Shown piece after piece: positions 52,108-60,737 of a stretch of 64,000 nt of DNA. The stretch is from Streptomyces sp. MST-110588. Lineage in GTDB: Bacteria; Actinomycetota; Actinomycetes; Streptomycetales; Streptomycetaceae. The DNA is taken from positions 1,798,001 to 1,862,000 of the forward strand of contig NZ_CP074380.1 in NCBI RefSeq assembly GCF_022695595.1, written 5' to 3'. A model generated the notes under the pieces. That model was given only the letters and a program-made list of their open reading frames with translations, ran no database searches and was not told the DNA's origin. The position numbers were made by a program, and so were the translations under genes. The stretch's first letter is position 1. The number at the start of each line of letters is the position of its first letter.

Positions 52108-53376
52108 ATGGCGGGCGAACGGCGACTGACCACCCGAGAAGCGGCCGAGCGGCTCGGTGTGAAGCCGGAGACGGTGTACGCGTACGTGAGCCGTGGCCAG
52201 TTGACCAGCCACCGGGCGCCGGGCGGCCGGGGCAGCACCTTCGACGCCAAGGAGGTGGACGCGCTCGCCCGGCGCGGCGGACGCCGCGAGCCCTCCTTCG
52301 GCGGCAGCGAACCCGCCGTCCGTACCGGCATCACCCTCATCTCGGAGAACCGCTGCTACTACCGCGGCGTCGACACCACCGAACTCGCGGCCCGGTACGG
52401 CTACGAAGAAGTCGCGGAGTGGCTGTGGACCGGCGCACTACGGCCCGGCATCCGCTTCGGCGCCCCCGAGGAAGCCCTGACCGCCGCCCGGCGGGCCGTC
52501 TCGGCACTCCCCGCGCACAGCGGGCCCATGGACCGGCTGCGGGTCGCGGTCACCGCGGCGGCGGTGTCCGACCCGCTGCGCTTCGACCTGTCCGACCAGG
52601 CCCTGCTGGCCACCGCCCGCACCCTCATCCCCACCCTCGTCGACGCCCTCCCACCCGCCGCCGAAGATCACTCCAACACCTCTAGCCACTCCGGCGCCTC
52701 CAGCCCCTCTGGCACCGCCGCCCCCGACCGGATCGCGCACCGCCTGTGGACCCGCCTGACACCCGAGGAACCCGACGAGGCATCAGCGCGCACCCTCGAC
52801 GCGGCCCTGGTCCTGCTCATCGACCACGACCTGGCCGCCTCGACCTTCGCCGTACGGGTCGCCGCCTCGGCCCGGGCCCACCCGTACGCGGTCGTCTCGG
52901 CCGGATACGGCGCACTCGACGGCCCGCTGCACGGCGCCGCCAGCGGCCTGGCCCACCGCATGCTCGTGGAGGTCCTGGAACGGGGCAGCGCGGCGGCGGT
53001 GGTGGCGGACCACCTGCGCGCCGGTCGCCGGGTCCCCGGCCTCGGCCACCGCCTCTACACCGACGAGGACCCACGTGCCCGAGCCCTCTTCGCACTCCTT
53101 GCGGACATACCGCGTGCCCGTCCGGCCCTGGAGGCGGCGCGCGAGGTCGTCACCACCACCGCCCGGCACACCGAGCTGTACGCCAACGTCGACCTGGCCC
53201 TGGCCGTCCTCACGGTCTCCACGGGCATGCCCGCCGAAGCCGGCGAGACGCTCTTCGCCGTGGCCCGTACGGCAGGCTGGATCGCCCACGCACTGGAGGA
53301 ATACCAGGAACGCCCCCTGCGCATGCGCCCCACCGGCCACTACCAAGGCCCCCGCCCACCCCAGCCCCTCCCCTGA
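52108..53376 (+). CDS. Helix-turn-helix/citrate synthase fusion protein
   Basis: 422 residues from ATG 52108, eight bases after AAGGAG; ATG at 52084 lacks such a site. Residues 7-55 form a MerR/excisionase-type DNA-binding domain (LTTREAAERLGVKPETVYAYV then STFDAKEVDALARRG). The rest is a citrate synthase fold retaining both histidines (His275 in GPLHGAASG, His314 in GLGHRLY) and the aspartate (Asp362 in NVDLALAVL), so activity is possible. A serine-rich loop interrupts the fold at about 190-205. It is divergent from the stand-alone citrate synthase. Either a transcription factor that senses oxaloacetate or acyl-CoA through an enzyme fold, or an enzyme that regulates its own locus. Confidence 0.88.
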   Translation: MAGERRLTTREAAERLGVKPETVYAYVSRGQLTSHRAPGGRGSTFDAKEVDALARRGGRREPSFGGSEPAVRTGITLISENRCYYRGVDTTELAARYGYEEVAEWLWTGALRPGIRFGAPEEALTAARRAVSALPAHSGPMDRLRVAVTAAAVSDPLRFDLSDQALLATARTLIPTLVDALPPAAEDHSNTSSHSGASSPSGTAAPDRIAHRLWTRLTPEEPDEASARTLDAALVLLIDHDLAASTFAVRVAASARAHPYAVVSAGYGALDGPLHGAASGLAHRMLVEVLERGSAAAVVADHLRAGRRVPGLGHRLYTDEDPRARALFALLADIPRARPALEAAREVVTTTARHTELYANVDLALAVLTVSTGMPAEAGETLFAVARTAGWIAHALEEYQERPLRMRPTGHYQGPRPPQPLP

Positions 53377-53426
53377 CCACCCCACCGACCGCCGAGTGCC
53401 CGCCCCTACAGACAACGGACCTGTCG

Positions 53427-53635
53427 CTACTCCTCGGTCCAGTCGGAAGTACGTGTACGTGGCGGTGCGATGCCGACCCGTACCGAGGCGGATCTCGGCG
53501 AGCAGGCGCCCCGTCAGGGGCAGCTCGGCGCCCGCCTCGGCCCGCTGCCATGCCGAGCCGAGGAGTCCGGTCAGCACGCGGACCGGGCCAGAGGTCGACG
53601 CGGGTGAGCCGGGCCAGGTTGTCCGGTCTCACCAT
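53427..53635 (-). pseudogene. Small ORF behind the methyltransferase gene, broken by two one-base insertions
   Basis: The frame from ATG 53635, 14 bases after the methyltransferase stop, gives VRPDNLARLTRVDLWP, then loses sense. Removing one C from the ggcccgg run (about 53585) leads into RVLTGLLGSAWQRAEAGAEL and LLAEIRLGTGRHRTATYTYF; removing one C from ttccga (about 53440) gives DWTEE and a stop at 53427. The corrected product is 68 residues, coherent and coupled to the methyltransferase gene. Family not recognised. Sequencing error or decay are both possible. Confidence 0.45.
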
Positions 53636-53648
53636 TCCGTTAGGAGAT

Positions 53649-54419
53649 CTAGCAGCGGCCCTCGGCCCCGAGCCGGAAGACCATGTAAGCGGCATCGCCC
53701 TCAACAGCGTTGCCGTTGCCGTCGGTTACCGACACCGTGACCAGCCCGGCCGCCGCGGCAAGCTCCTCGAACCCGGAACGGGTGTACCAGTGCAGCACCC
53801 ACGGACGCTCCACGACAGTGCTCCCGTCGTCACCATGACGCTCGTAGCGCACCAAGGCGCTCTGGGTCCGTAGGTGTTCGTCGCGCTCCTCGGACACCAA
53901 GGAGAACCGCAGCTCGACGCCGTCGTCGGCGACAGCGGTACGGACCTTGCCGACCTGACCGGCGGGAGTGGGAGACGGGATGTGCAGCGGGATCAGCGCG
54001 GCACCGCCGTCGACCAGATGGCGGCGGATGCTCCGCAGGGCGGCAGCGGCGGTCCCGTCGTCCGGCAGCAGGTTGAAGGTCGGCCCGGCCAGGAAGACCG
54101 CTTGGAACCGGCGTGGCAGGTCGAGCGCTTCCATCCGCTGGTGGTGGACGGTGACGGCGACCCCCGCCTCCTCGGCCCGGCGGCGGCAGCGCTCCAGCAT
54201 GTCCGCGGAGGAGTCGACCCCCTCGACGTCCAGGCCGCGCCGCCGAAGAGCGAGCAGCGGATCACCGTCCCCACAGCCCAACTCCAGCGCCGGAGCACCC
54301 GTCTCGCGCACAAAGGCCGCATAGACCTCGGCGTCCGGCGAGAAGGACTTCAACGGCGCGTAGCACTCCGCGACGATGCCGGTATAGAAATCAGCCGGGT
54401 CTGATCCATGCGCGTTCAT
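53649..54419 (-). CDS. SAM-dependent methyltransferase, class I
   Basis: 256 residues from ATG 54419, with GGGGAGG just upstream; a longer frame is unsupported. The SAM-binding motif is ALELGCGDGDPLLALRRRG with the acidic residue in VEGVDSSADML; further motifs VFLAGPTFNLLPDDG and GGAALIPLHIPSP. Small-molecule methyltransferase of unknown substrate. A frameshifted small ORF follows after 13 bases. Confidence 0.85.
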   Translation of the reverse strand: MNAHGSDPADFYTGIVAECYAPLKSFSPDAEVYAAFVRETGAPALELGCGDGDPLLALRRRGLDVEGVDSSADMLERCRRRAEEAGVAVTVHHQRMEALDLPRRFQAVFLAGPTFNLLPDDGTAAAALRSIRRHLVDGGAALIPLHIPSPTPAGQVGKVRTAVADDGVELRFSLVSEERDEHLRTQSALVRYERHGDDGSTVVERPWVLHWYTRSGFEELAAAAGLVTVSVTDGNGNAVEGDAAYMVFRLGAEGRC

Positions 54420-54829
54420 CAATCCTCCCCACCATGTCGCGTCCGTGCCGACAACCGCCCCCGGCCGCCGGACGTCAAGATCATTACCGTGTCTTCGCTG
54501 CCGCAGCAGCACGTCTGCGGCAGCCGTGGCAACGGCGGCAACGGCAGCAACGGCGGCAACACCAACGCCGATGATCAGCTTCGTGATCCCGGCGCAGGCT
54601 AATGGTCAGGTGATCGGAACCACCAGCGAATAACCACTCGGAATTCGAAGCGCCCCCGAAGCGTCCCCGAGGCGTCGCGGGCGTGCGGTCGGAGAAGTGC
54701 GGCCGGCCATCGATCACCGCCGGGGCATCGGACATGTCAGGTGATGGTCTGTTGCTTCCCCCCCCTGATCCGCTGGTGTCCACAGACCGTGGTCGGATGT
54801 CGTTCGCCGTCAGGTGGCGGGCAGCCATT
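54420..54829. other. Intergenic region before the Apd1-like gene
   Basis: About 410 bases. A perfect hairpin (ctgccgcag / ctgcggcag, 54498-54523) is followed by a 9-base triplet-type repeat (ggcaacggc, 54528-54560) that encodes only glycine/asparagine-rich strings. The right end is AT-richer and carries an iron box against the start codon. Confidence 0.55.
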
Positions 54830-54848
54830 CCAGGTTAGGCTTACCTTT
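54830..54848 (+). promoter_or_regulatory. DmdR/IdeR-type iron box abutting the start codon
   Basis: ccaggttaggcttaccttt resembles the 19-bp actinobacterial iron box (ttaggttaggctaacctaa type), including the core aggttaggct and acct. It ends at the base before the GTG, so the repressor would sit over the transcription and translation start of a leaderless message. Iron-replete cells should repress the gene. Confidence 0.85.
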
Positions 54849-55919
54849 GTGAGTACCTGCGCTACTGCTTCCCGTGAGTCGGCTGAGCCGATGGCCGGTA
54901 CCGCTGCCACCGCCCGTACCTGGTTGCTCATCGAGCAGACCGGACCATGGGGCGCCCAGGCCCTGACCAGCAGTCACCTCGATTCTCGTGTCGGACGTAC
55001 CCTGGAGTCGGCCGCCGAAGGCACCGGCGTACGTGTCGCCCTGATCCGCCGCCCCGGCCGGCATGCCGACTGCCATGCCTCCTTGCACCGGCGCGTCTAC
55101 GTCGCCCACACCGCCCCGGGCCGTTCCTGGATCCGCACCACCACACTCACCGATCCGGCAGCCTTGCTGGAACTGGATTTCGCGGCCCTGGGCGCGGGGG
55201 AGGCCGGGACCCTGGACGGTCCGACGGATACGCCGACGGACATGTCGGCGGATATCCCGGGCGGTGGGGCGTCCCAGGCGCTGGAGACCCGGAGGTCGGG
55301 GGGCGATGAATCGGGGGGCGATGAAGCCGCCGGGCAGATGTCATGGCGTCCGCACGGCGGTGAGCCGCTCGTATTCGTCTGCACCAACGGCAGACGCGAC
55401 CGCTGCTGCGCCCTCCTCGGCCGTCCGCTGGCCGCCGAACTCGCCGCCGATGGAGCCGATACCTGGGAGGTGACCCACATCGGAGGCCACCGCTTCTCCC
55501 CCACGCTCCTGCTGCTTCCGTACGGATACGCGTACGGAAGGGCCTCCGCACACCTGGTGAAGGAAGCCGTCGAGGCGGTCCGGGACGGCCGGGTGTCCCT
55601 GGACCACTGCCGTGGCCGCTCCACCTGGGGCCGCCCGGCACAAGCCGCCGACCTGGCGGTCCGCGAACTGACCCGCGAGGAGCGGGCGGACGCGCTCGAC
55701 GTCGTACGGGTCGAGCAGGTCGAGCGGGTCGAGGCAGCAAGCCGGGGCGAGGGCACCGGGCCTTCGTGGAACGTCACCGTGGCACACGGCGACGGACGCA
55801 CCTGGCAGGTCGCGGTCGAGCAGCGGTCCGACGGCGCACCCACCCCCGCCAGTTGCGGTGCCCCTCTCGGCCCGCCGGCGCGCATGGCCGTCGCCGGCAT
55901 CACCGCCCTTGCCGCCTGA
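54849..55919 (+). CDS. Sucrase/ferredoxin-like (Apd1-type) [2Fe-2S] protein
   Basis: 356 residues from GTG 54849. Belongs to the sucraseferredoxin-like family (thioredoxin-like ferredoxins). The cluster site is clear: Cys178-x8-Cys187 in CTNGRRDRCC, then His210 and His214 in HIGGH, the Apd1 Cys/His ligand set. In other actinobacteria such proteins accompany siderophore or iron genes. The iron box at its start supports a role in iron starvation. Residues 130-170 are a low-complexity insertion with a direct DNA repeat (about 55300-55335). Exact redox partner unknown. Confidence 0.85.
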   Translation: MSTCATASRESAEPMAGTAATARTWLLIEQTGPWGAQALTSSHLDSRVGRTLESAAEGTGVRVALIRRPGRHADCHASLHRRVYVAHTAPGRSWIRTTTLTDPAALLELDFAALGAGEAGTLDGPTDTPTDMSADIPGGGASQALETRRSGGDESGGDEAAGQMSWRPHGGEPLVFVCTNGRRDRCCALLGRPLAAELAADGADTWEVTHIGGHRFSPTLLLLPYGYAYGRASAHLVKEAVEAVRDGRVSLDHCRGRSTWGRPAQAADLAVRELTREERADALDVVRVEQVERVEAASRGEGTGPSWNVTVAHGDGRTWQVAVEQRSDGAPTPASCGAPLGPPARMAVAGITALAA

Positions 55920-56219
55920 CGCGCCCGCCCCAGACCCCGCCGCAGTGTGCGGATCATGATCACAACTCCCCCGTCCGGCCTCATTCCACCCTGCCCCTTC
56001 CCGTATCCGCCCTCGCCCTGCGGGCTCGGCTTCCCCTGATCACGTTTCGAGGTTAAGCGCGCACGCTTCGCGACGTAAGCCCTGTGGATAACTCTCGGCG
56101 GAACCCTCCCACAGCCGCGCGGACCTGCGCTTTCCATTGCGCAAGCCGTCGTCGCCGTCGGCTGTGGCAAGCGGGAGGGATTACCGGGTGGCAGGTTCGC
56201 CCGCTTACTGTTCGTCCGT
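55920..56219. other. Intergenic region with inverted repeat and DnaA-box-like word
   Basis: 300 bases. cctgtggataactctcgg at 56081-56098 is identical to a word at 12905-12922 and contains the reverse complement of ttatccaca. ccacagccg (56109-56117) and cggctgtgg (56159-56167) are a perfect inverted repeat with a 41-base gap; an inner tgcgc...gcgca pair also exists. Probably the promoter region of the histidine kinase gene. Confidence 0.5.
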
Positions 56220-58088
56220 ATGGGCGAGAGGGATGAGAGCGCCGCCGAGGCGAGTGGCGCACGCGGGGCCGACGGCAGGCGCCGGTCCGTCCTGACGCGC
56301 CTGCGGCCGGGCCGGCCGCGCCGGGTCTTCGCTCAGGTGCTGGTGATGCAACTGGCCATCGCCGCCGGTGTCACCGCCCTCGCCACCGGCCTCTTCCTCG
56401 CGCCGCTCGGCGCCGAGCTGGACGACCAGGCGATGCACCGCGCGCTCGCCATCGCGCAGACCACCGCGGCCGAGCCGCGCCTGGCCGACGCGCTGAACAG
56501 TTCCCGGCCGACCCGCGACAACCCGCTCCGGGACAGGGCCGAGCGGATCCGCCGCGCCACCGGGGCGGAGTATGTCGTGATCATGGATGAGCACGGTGTG
56601 CGCTGGTCCCACCCCGACCCGGAGGAGATCGGACGGCATGTCTCCACCGATCCCGACGCCGTCCTGTCCGGCCGCGAGGTGATGCAGATCGACGAGGGGA
56701 CACTCGGCCGGTCCGCGCGCGGCAAGGTGCCGCTACGGGACGCCGGCGGCCGGATCGTCGGCGCCGTCTCCGTCGGCATCGCGTACGAGAACGTGCGGGA
56801 GCGGCTCCTGTCGACCGTGCCGGCCCTGCTGGCGTACGCGGGCGGTGCGCTGGCCGTCGGTGCCCTCGCCGCGTATCTGGTGGCCCGCCGGCTTCAGCGC
56901 CGCACCCATGACCTGGCCTTTTCCGACATTTCCGCGCTGCTGGCCGAACGGGAGGCGATGCTGCACGGCATCCGTGAGGGCTTCGTCGCACTCGACCGGC
57001 ACGGCCGCATCCGCCTGATCAACGACGAGGCGCAGCGCCTGCTGGATCTGCGGACACCCGAGGAGGTCACCGGGCGCTCCCTGGACGCCGTGCTGCCCCC
57101 GGGGCGCACGACCGACGTCCTGGCGGGGCGGGTGTCCGGCGCGGATCTGCTGGCCGTCAGTGGGCAGCGCGTGCTGGTGGCGAACCGTATGCCCACCGGT
57201 GACGGCGGTGCGGTGGTGACCTTGCGGGACCGTACGGAACTGGAACGGCTGGGACGTGAACTGGACGGAACCCGCGGGCTCATAGACGCGCTGCGCGCTC
57301 AGGATCATGAGCACGCCAACCGTCTGCACACCCTGCTCGGTCTCCTGGAGCTCGGGCTGTACGAGGAGGCGGTGGAATTCGTGACCGAGGCGGTCGGAGT
57401 GCACCGGGCGACGGCCGAGCAGGTCACCGAACGCATCCACGATCCGCTGCTGGCCGCCCTCGTGGTGGGCAAGGCCACGGTCGCCACCGAGCGCGGCGTC
57501 CGGCTGAGCCTGACCGCCGCCACCCTGCTGCCCGACCGGCTGGTCGATCCGCACGGCCTGGTCACCGTGCTGGGCAACCTCATCGACAACGCCCTGGACG
57601 CCACGGCCGGCCGGCGCGGTGCCCGGGTGGAGGTGGAGGTACGGGTCGCCGGCCCGACCGCCGTGCTGCGGGTCCGCGACAACGGTCCGGGGGTCCCGGA
57701 GAACCGTCGCGAGGTGATCTTCACCGAAGGCTGGACGACCAAGGAACCGCCGGCTCATGGGCGGCGCGGCATCGGCCTGGCACTCGTACGCCGGCTCGCC
57801 GAGCGTTATGGAGGCACTGCCGAGGTCGGTGAGCACCCCGAGGGGGGCGCGGTGTTCACCGTCACGCTGCCGGATGCGCTCTCCGGTCCGGTGACGGACT
57901 TGGACTCGGCCTCGGACCCGGGCCCGGACCCGGACGCGTCCTCCGCGACGCCCGACGACGGCAACGGGGACAGCCACGGCCACCGCGACGGCGACCGCGA
58001 CCGCGACGACAGCGGTGACATGCGCGGCGGGCCCCTCGTCGCCTCTGACGGCCGACACCCCGACGACCCTCCGGGAGCCTGGCGATGA
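56220..58088 (+). CDS. CitA/DcuS-type sensor histidine kinase
   Basis: 622 residues. Helix 1 (about 40-61) and helix 2 (about 198-220) bracket an extracytoplasmic PDC/Cache domain with the family pattern for C4-dicarboxylate/citrate sensing (RATGAEYVVIMDEHGVRWSHPD). A PAS domain follows (IREGFVALDRHGRIRLIND), then a SpoOB-like histidine box (QDHEHANRLHTLLGLLELG) and ATP-binding motifs NLIDNALDAT and GIGLALVRRLAERYGG. The last 70 residues are a charged low-complexity tail. Its gene overlaps that of the response regulator by four bases. Ligand unconfirmed. Confidence 0.92.
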   Translation: MGERDESAAEASGARGADGRRRSVLTRLRPGRPRRVFAQVLVMQLAIAAGVTALATGLFLAPLGAELDDQAMHRALAIAQTTAAEPRLADALNSSRPTRDNPLRDRAERIRRATGAEYVVIMDEHGVRWSHPDPEEIGRHVSTDPDAVLSGREVMQIDEGTLGRSARGKVPLRDAGGRIVGAVSVGIAYENVRERLLSTVPALLAYAGGALAVGALAAYLVARRLQRRTHDLAFSDISALLAEREAMLHGIREGFVALDRHGRIRLINDEAQRLLDLRTPEEVTGRSLDAVLPPGRTTDVLAGRVSGADLLAVSGQRVLVANRMPTGDGGAVVTLRDRTELERLGRELDGTRGLIDALRAQDHEHANRLHTLLGLLELGLYEEAVEFVTEAVGVHRATAEQVTERIHDPLLAALVVGKATVATERGVRLSLTAATLLPDRLVDPHGLVTVLGNLIDNALDATAGRRGARVEVEVRVAGPTAVLRVRDNGPGVPENRREVIFTEGWTTKEPPAHGRRGIGLALVRRLAERYGGTAEVGEHPEGGAVFTVTLPDALSGPVTDLDSASDPGPDPDASSATPDDGNGDSHGHRDGDRDRDDSGDMRGGPLVASDGRHPDDPPGAWR

Positions 58089-58771
58089 GCGACGCACCGA
58101 TCGACGTACTCGTCGTGGACGACGACGTCCGCGTCGCCGGCGTCAACGCGGCGTACGTGGCGAAGATCGCCGGCTTCCGCGTCGTCTCCCTCGCCCACAC
58201 CGCCGCCGAGGCCCTGGCCGCCCTGGAGACCCACCCCGTCGACCTGGTCCTTCTGGACCACTACCTGCCGGACGGAACCGGGCTCCACCTGGTGTCCCGG
58301 CTGCGGCAGCGCGGTCTGCTCACCGACGTGATCATGGTGACGGCGGCCCGCGACATCGCGACCGTCCAGGCCGCCATGCGTCACGGCGCCCTTCAGTACC
58401 TGGTCAAGCCCTTCACCTTCGCCGGGCTCCGCTCGAAGCTGGAGGGCTACGCGGCGCTGCACCGCAGGTTCGAGGGCGGCGGGCAGGCCGAGCAGTCCGA
58501 GGTGGACCGTATCTTCGGAGCGCTGGGGGCCGCCCACGCCGGTCCCGCCGAGCTGCCCAAGGGGCACTCCACGGCCACCGCCGACCGCGTGCGTTCCGTA
58601 CTGCGCGGTGCCCCGGCCCCGCTGTCCGCCCAGGAGGTGGCCCGGTTCGCCGGGCTGAGCCGGCAGACCGCTCAGCGCTACCTGAAGCTGCTGGAACGCG
58701 CGGGCCGCGTCCGGCTCACCCTCAGATACGGCGAGACCGGACGCCCGGAGCACCGCTACGAGTGGATCTGA
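58085..58771 (+). CDS. CitB/DctR-type response regulator
   Basis: 228 residues. Receiver with acceptor aspartate in DLVLLDHYLPDGTG and lysine in LVKPFTF; a C-terminal helix-turn-helix (LSAQEVARFAGLSRQTAQRYLK) as in CitB-family regulators of dicarboxylate uptake. Coupled to the kinase gene. Such pairs usually control citrate or C4-dicarboxylate transport or fermentation genes; none lies adjacent, but the citrate synthases are 5-7 kb to the left. Confidence 0.92.
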   Translation: MSDAPIDVLVVDDDVRVAGVNAAYVAKIAGFRVVSLAHTAAEALAALETHPVDLVLLDHYLPDGTGLHLVSRLRQRGLLTDVIMVTAARDIATVQAAMRHGALQYLVKPFTFAGLRSKLEGYAALHRRFEGGGQAEQSEVDRIFGALGAAHAGPAELPKGHSTATADRVRSVLRGAPAPLSAQEVARFAGLSRQTAQRYLKLLERAGRVRLTLRYGETGRPEHRYEWI

Positions 58772-58862
58772 GACGCCGCGGAGTACGTACGGACGGGCGC
58801 CGGTCCACACATCGGCCTACGTACCGCCTACATACCGGCTGCATACCGGGCCACACGTCGGG

Positions 58863-59540
58863 CTACCCACCGGGCCGCTCGCCGGGCGGTTGCGCGAGCC
58901 CGTGACGGTAGGCGTAGTGGATCGCCTGGGCCCGGTCCCGTACCCCGGCCTTGGCGAAAAGGTTGTTGATGTGGGTCTTGACCGTCGCCGTCGAGACGTG
59001 CAGCGTCCGGGCGATCTCCGGGTTCGAGAGCCCTTCGGCGACATGGCGCAGCACCTCCACCTCGCGGGCGGTCAGCCCGTCGGGGGGCGGCTCCGTGGCC
59101 GGCCGCGAGGGGTGCACCGGCTCGGCGAACCGTTCCAGCAGCCGCCGCTGCACCTGCGGGGAGAGGCCGGCGTGCCCGGACAGCACGTCCTCGATGGCCT
59201 TGACGATCTCCTCGCCGTCCGCGTCCTTGGTCAGATAGCCGCGTGCCCCGGCCTGGAGCGCCGGAAAGAGCGAGTCGTCATCGGCGTAGGTGGTCAGCAC
59301 CACGACCTCGGTGCCGGGGTGCTCCTCCCGGATGCGCCGGGTCGCCTCGACCCCGTCGCAGCGCGGCATCCGCAGGTCCATCAGGACGACGTCCGGCGCC
59401 AGTTCGGCGACCAGGCGAACCGCCTCGTCGCCGTCCCCTACCGAACCCACGACCTCGATGCCCGGCAGCAGCCCCAGCAGCATCACGATTCCCTCACGCA
59501 CCACGGTCTGGTCGTCGGCGACCACTACTCGCGCCGTCAT
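58863..59540 (-). CDS. NarL/LuxR-type response regulator
   Basis: 225 residues. Receiver with the acceptor aspartate in [13 protein letters not shown] and lysine in YLTKDA; LuxR-type helix-turn-helix [22 protein letters not shown] then VKTHINNLF. Partner of the kinase gene that overlaps it upstream by four bases. Target genes unknown. Confidence 0.93.
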   Translation of the reverse strand: MTARVVVADDQTVVREGIVMLLGLLPGIEVVGSVGDGDEAVRLVAELAPDVVLMDLRMPRCDGVEATRRIREEHPGTEVVVLTTYADDDSLFPALQAGARGYLTKDADGEEIVKAIEDVLSGHAGLSPQVQRRLLERFAEPVHPSRPATEPPPDGLTAREVEVLRHVAEGLSNPEIARTLHVSTATVKTHINNLFAKAGVRDRAQAIHYAYRHGLAQPPGERPGG

Positions 59541-60706
59541 GCCGGCACCCGCAAGCGCACCACGAAACCCTCCTCGTCGGGGCCGGACTCCAGCGTTCCG
59601 CCGAGGAGTTCGGCACGTTCCCGCATCCCCAGCAGACCGTACCCGGATCCGGAGGCCGCGAGCGCGCCGGGCCTGTCGCGTCCGCCCCGGTTCCGTACCA
59701 TCAGCTCCACCTCCCCGTCCGCGTACTCCAGCCGTACGGTCACCCGGGCGCCCGGCGCGTGCTTGCGCACATTGGTCAGCGCCTCCTGCGCGGTCCTGCG
59801 GACGGCCAGGCCCGCCTCCGGCGCCAGCTCGCGCCGCTCCCCCACCACTTCCAGCCGTGCGCCCTCCGTGGCCGCCATCAGATGGCGCAGGTAGTCCTCC
59901 ACCGGGGCCATCTCGCCGCGCAGCGCGGACAGGGCCTGACGCGTGCCGTCCAGGCCCTCACGGGCCATCCCCCGGGCCGCCACGACCCGCGCCAGGATCT
60001 GTTCCCGGTCGGCCTCCAGGTCCGTGCTGCGCTGGATCTGGAGGCGGGCCGCCTCCAGATGCACCAGTTGGGCGCTGAGGCTGTGGGCGAGGACGTCGTG
60101 GATCTCACGGGCGATCCGTCCGCGTTCGGCGAGGGCAGCCGTCTCCGCCTCGGCCTTGCGGGCCGCGCGCTCCTGCGCCAGCAGCCGCTGGGCGTTGCCG
60201 CGGGCCTGGGCGTCCAGCCGCAGGACGTAACCCGCCAGCCCCATGCCGATGGTGGTCGCCATCGTCGTGACCCAGTCGTCGTTGTTGGCCGCGGCGTAGG
60301 CGCCCAGGCTCACGACGGCTCCGGGTACGGCCAGGCGGAGCGGCAGCCGTTCCATCGCGGAGATGCCGCAGGCGCACCACAGGACGATCGCCGGCACCCG
60401 CGCGCCGGCCAGGTGGAAGGCGTACGCACCGGCCACCAGCAGCACGAACAGTCCGCCGGCCGGCCACGTCCGGTGGGCCAGCGTCGCGCGGAAGAAGCCC
60501 CAGAAGGCCAGGCCGCCGAGCATGATGCCGGTCAGCACCGCGGCCAGCCCCAGGTCGCTGAAGGTGCGGTTCGCCAGGGCGCTCCACAGCAGGGCGCCCA
60601 TCACCAGGGCGCGGGCGGCGCGCCCCAGCCAGAGCCGGGTGCCACTGTGGCCCTCACGGGACAGCGCCTCCCGTAGGGGCCAGCTCGTCCAGGAGTTCAG
60701 TGGCAC
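59537..60706 (-). CDS. NarX/DesK-type sensor histidine kinase
   Basis: 389 residues from GTG 60706, preceded by GGAAGGA at six bases; upstream codons are not supported. Five or six membrane helices without a large periplasmic domain, then HisKA_3 ([23 protein letters not shown]) and HATPase with [11 protein letters not shown] and [15 protein letters not shown]. The histidine is in [10 protein letters not shown] NarL-type pair with its response regulator; input may be a membrane or cell-envelope signal. A small DUF1453-type gene begins upstream, 32 bases away. Confidence 0.9.
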   Translation of the reverse strand: MPLNSWTSWPLREALSREGHSGTRLWLGRAARALVMGALLWSALANRTFSDLGLAAVLTGIMLGGLAFWGFFRATLAHRTWPAGGLFVLLVAGAYAFHLAGARVPAIVLWCACGISAMERLPLRLAVPGAVVSLGAYAAANNDDWVTTMATTIGMGLAGYVLRLDAQARGNAQRLLAQERAARKAEAETAALAERGRIAREIHDVLAHSLSAQLVHLEAARLQIQRSTDLEADREQILARVVAARGMAREGLDGTRQALSALRGEMAPVEDYLRHLMAATEGARLEVVGERRELAPEAGLAVRRTAQEALTNVRKHAPGARVTVRLEYADGEVELMVRNRGGRDRPGALAASGSGYGLLGMRERAELLGGTLESGPDEEGFVVRLRVPA

Positions 60707-60737
60707 ATACGGTCCTTCCTGCGGGCACCGCCCGGCG

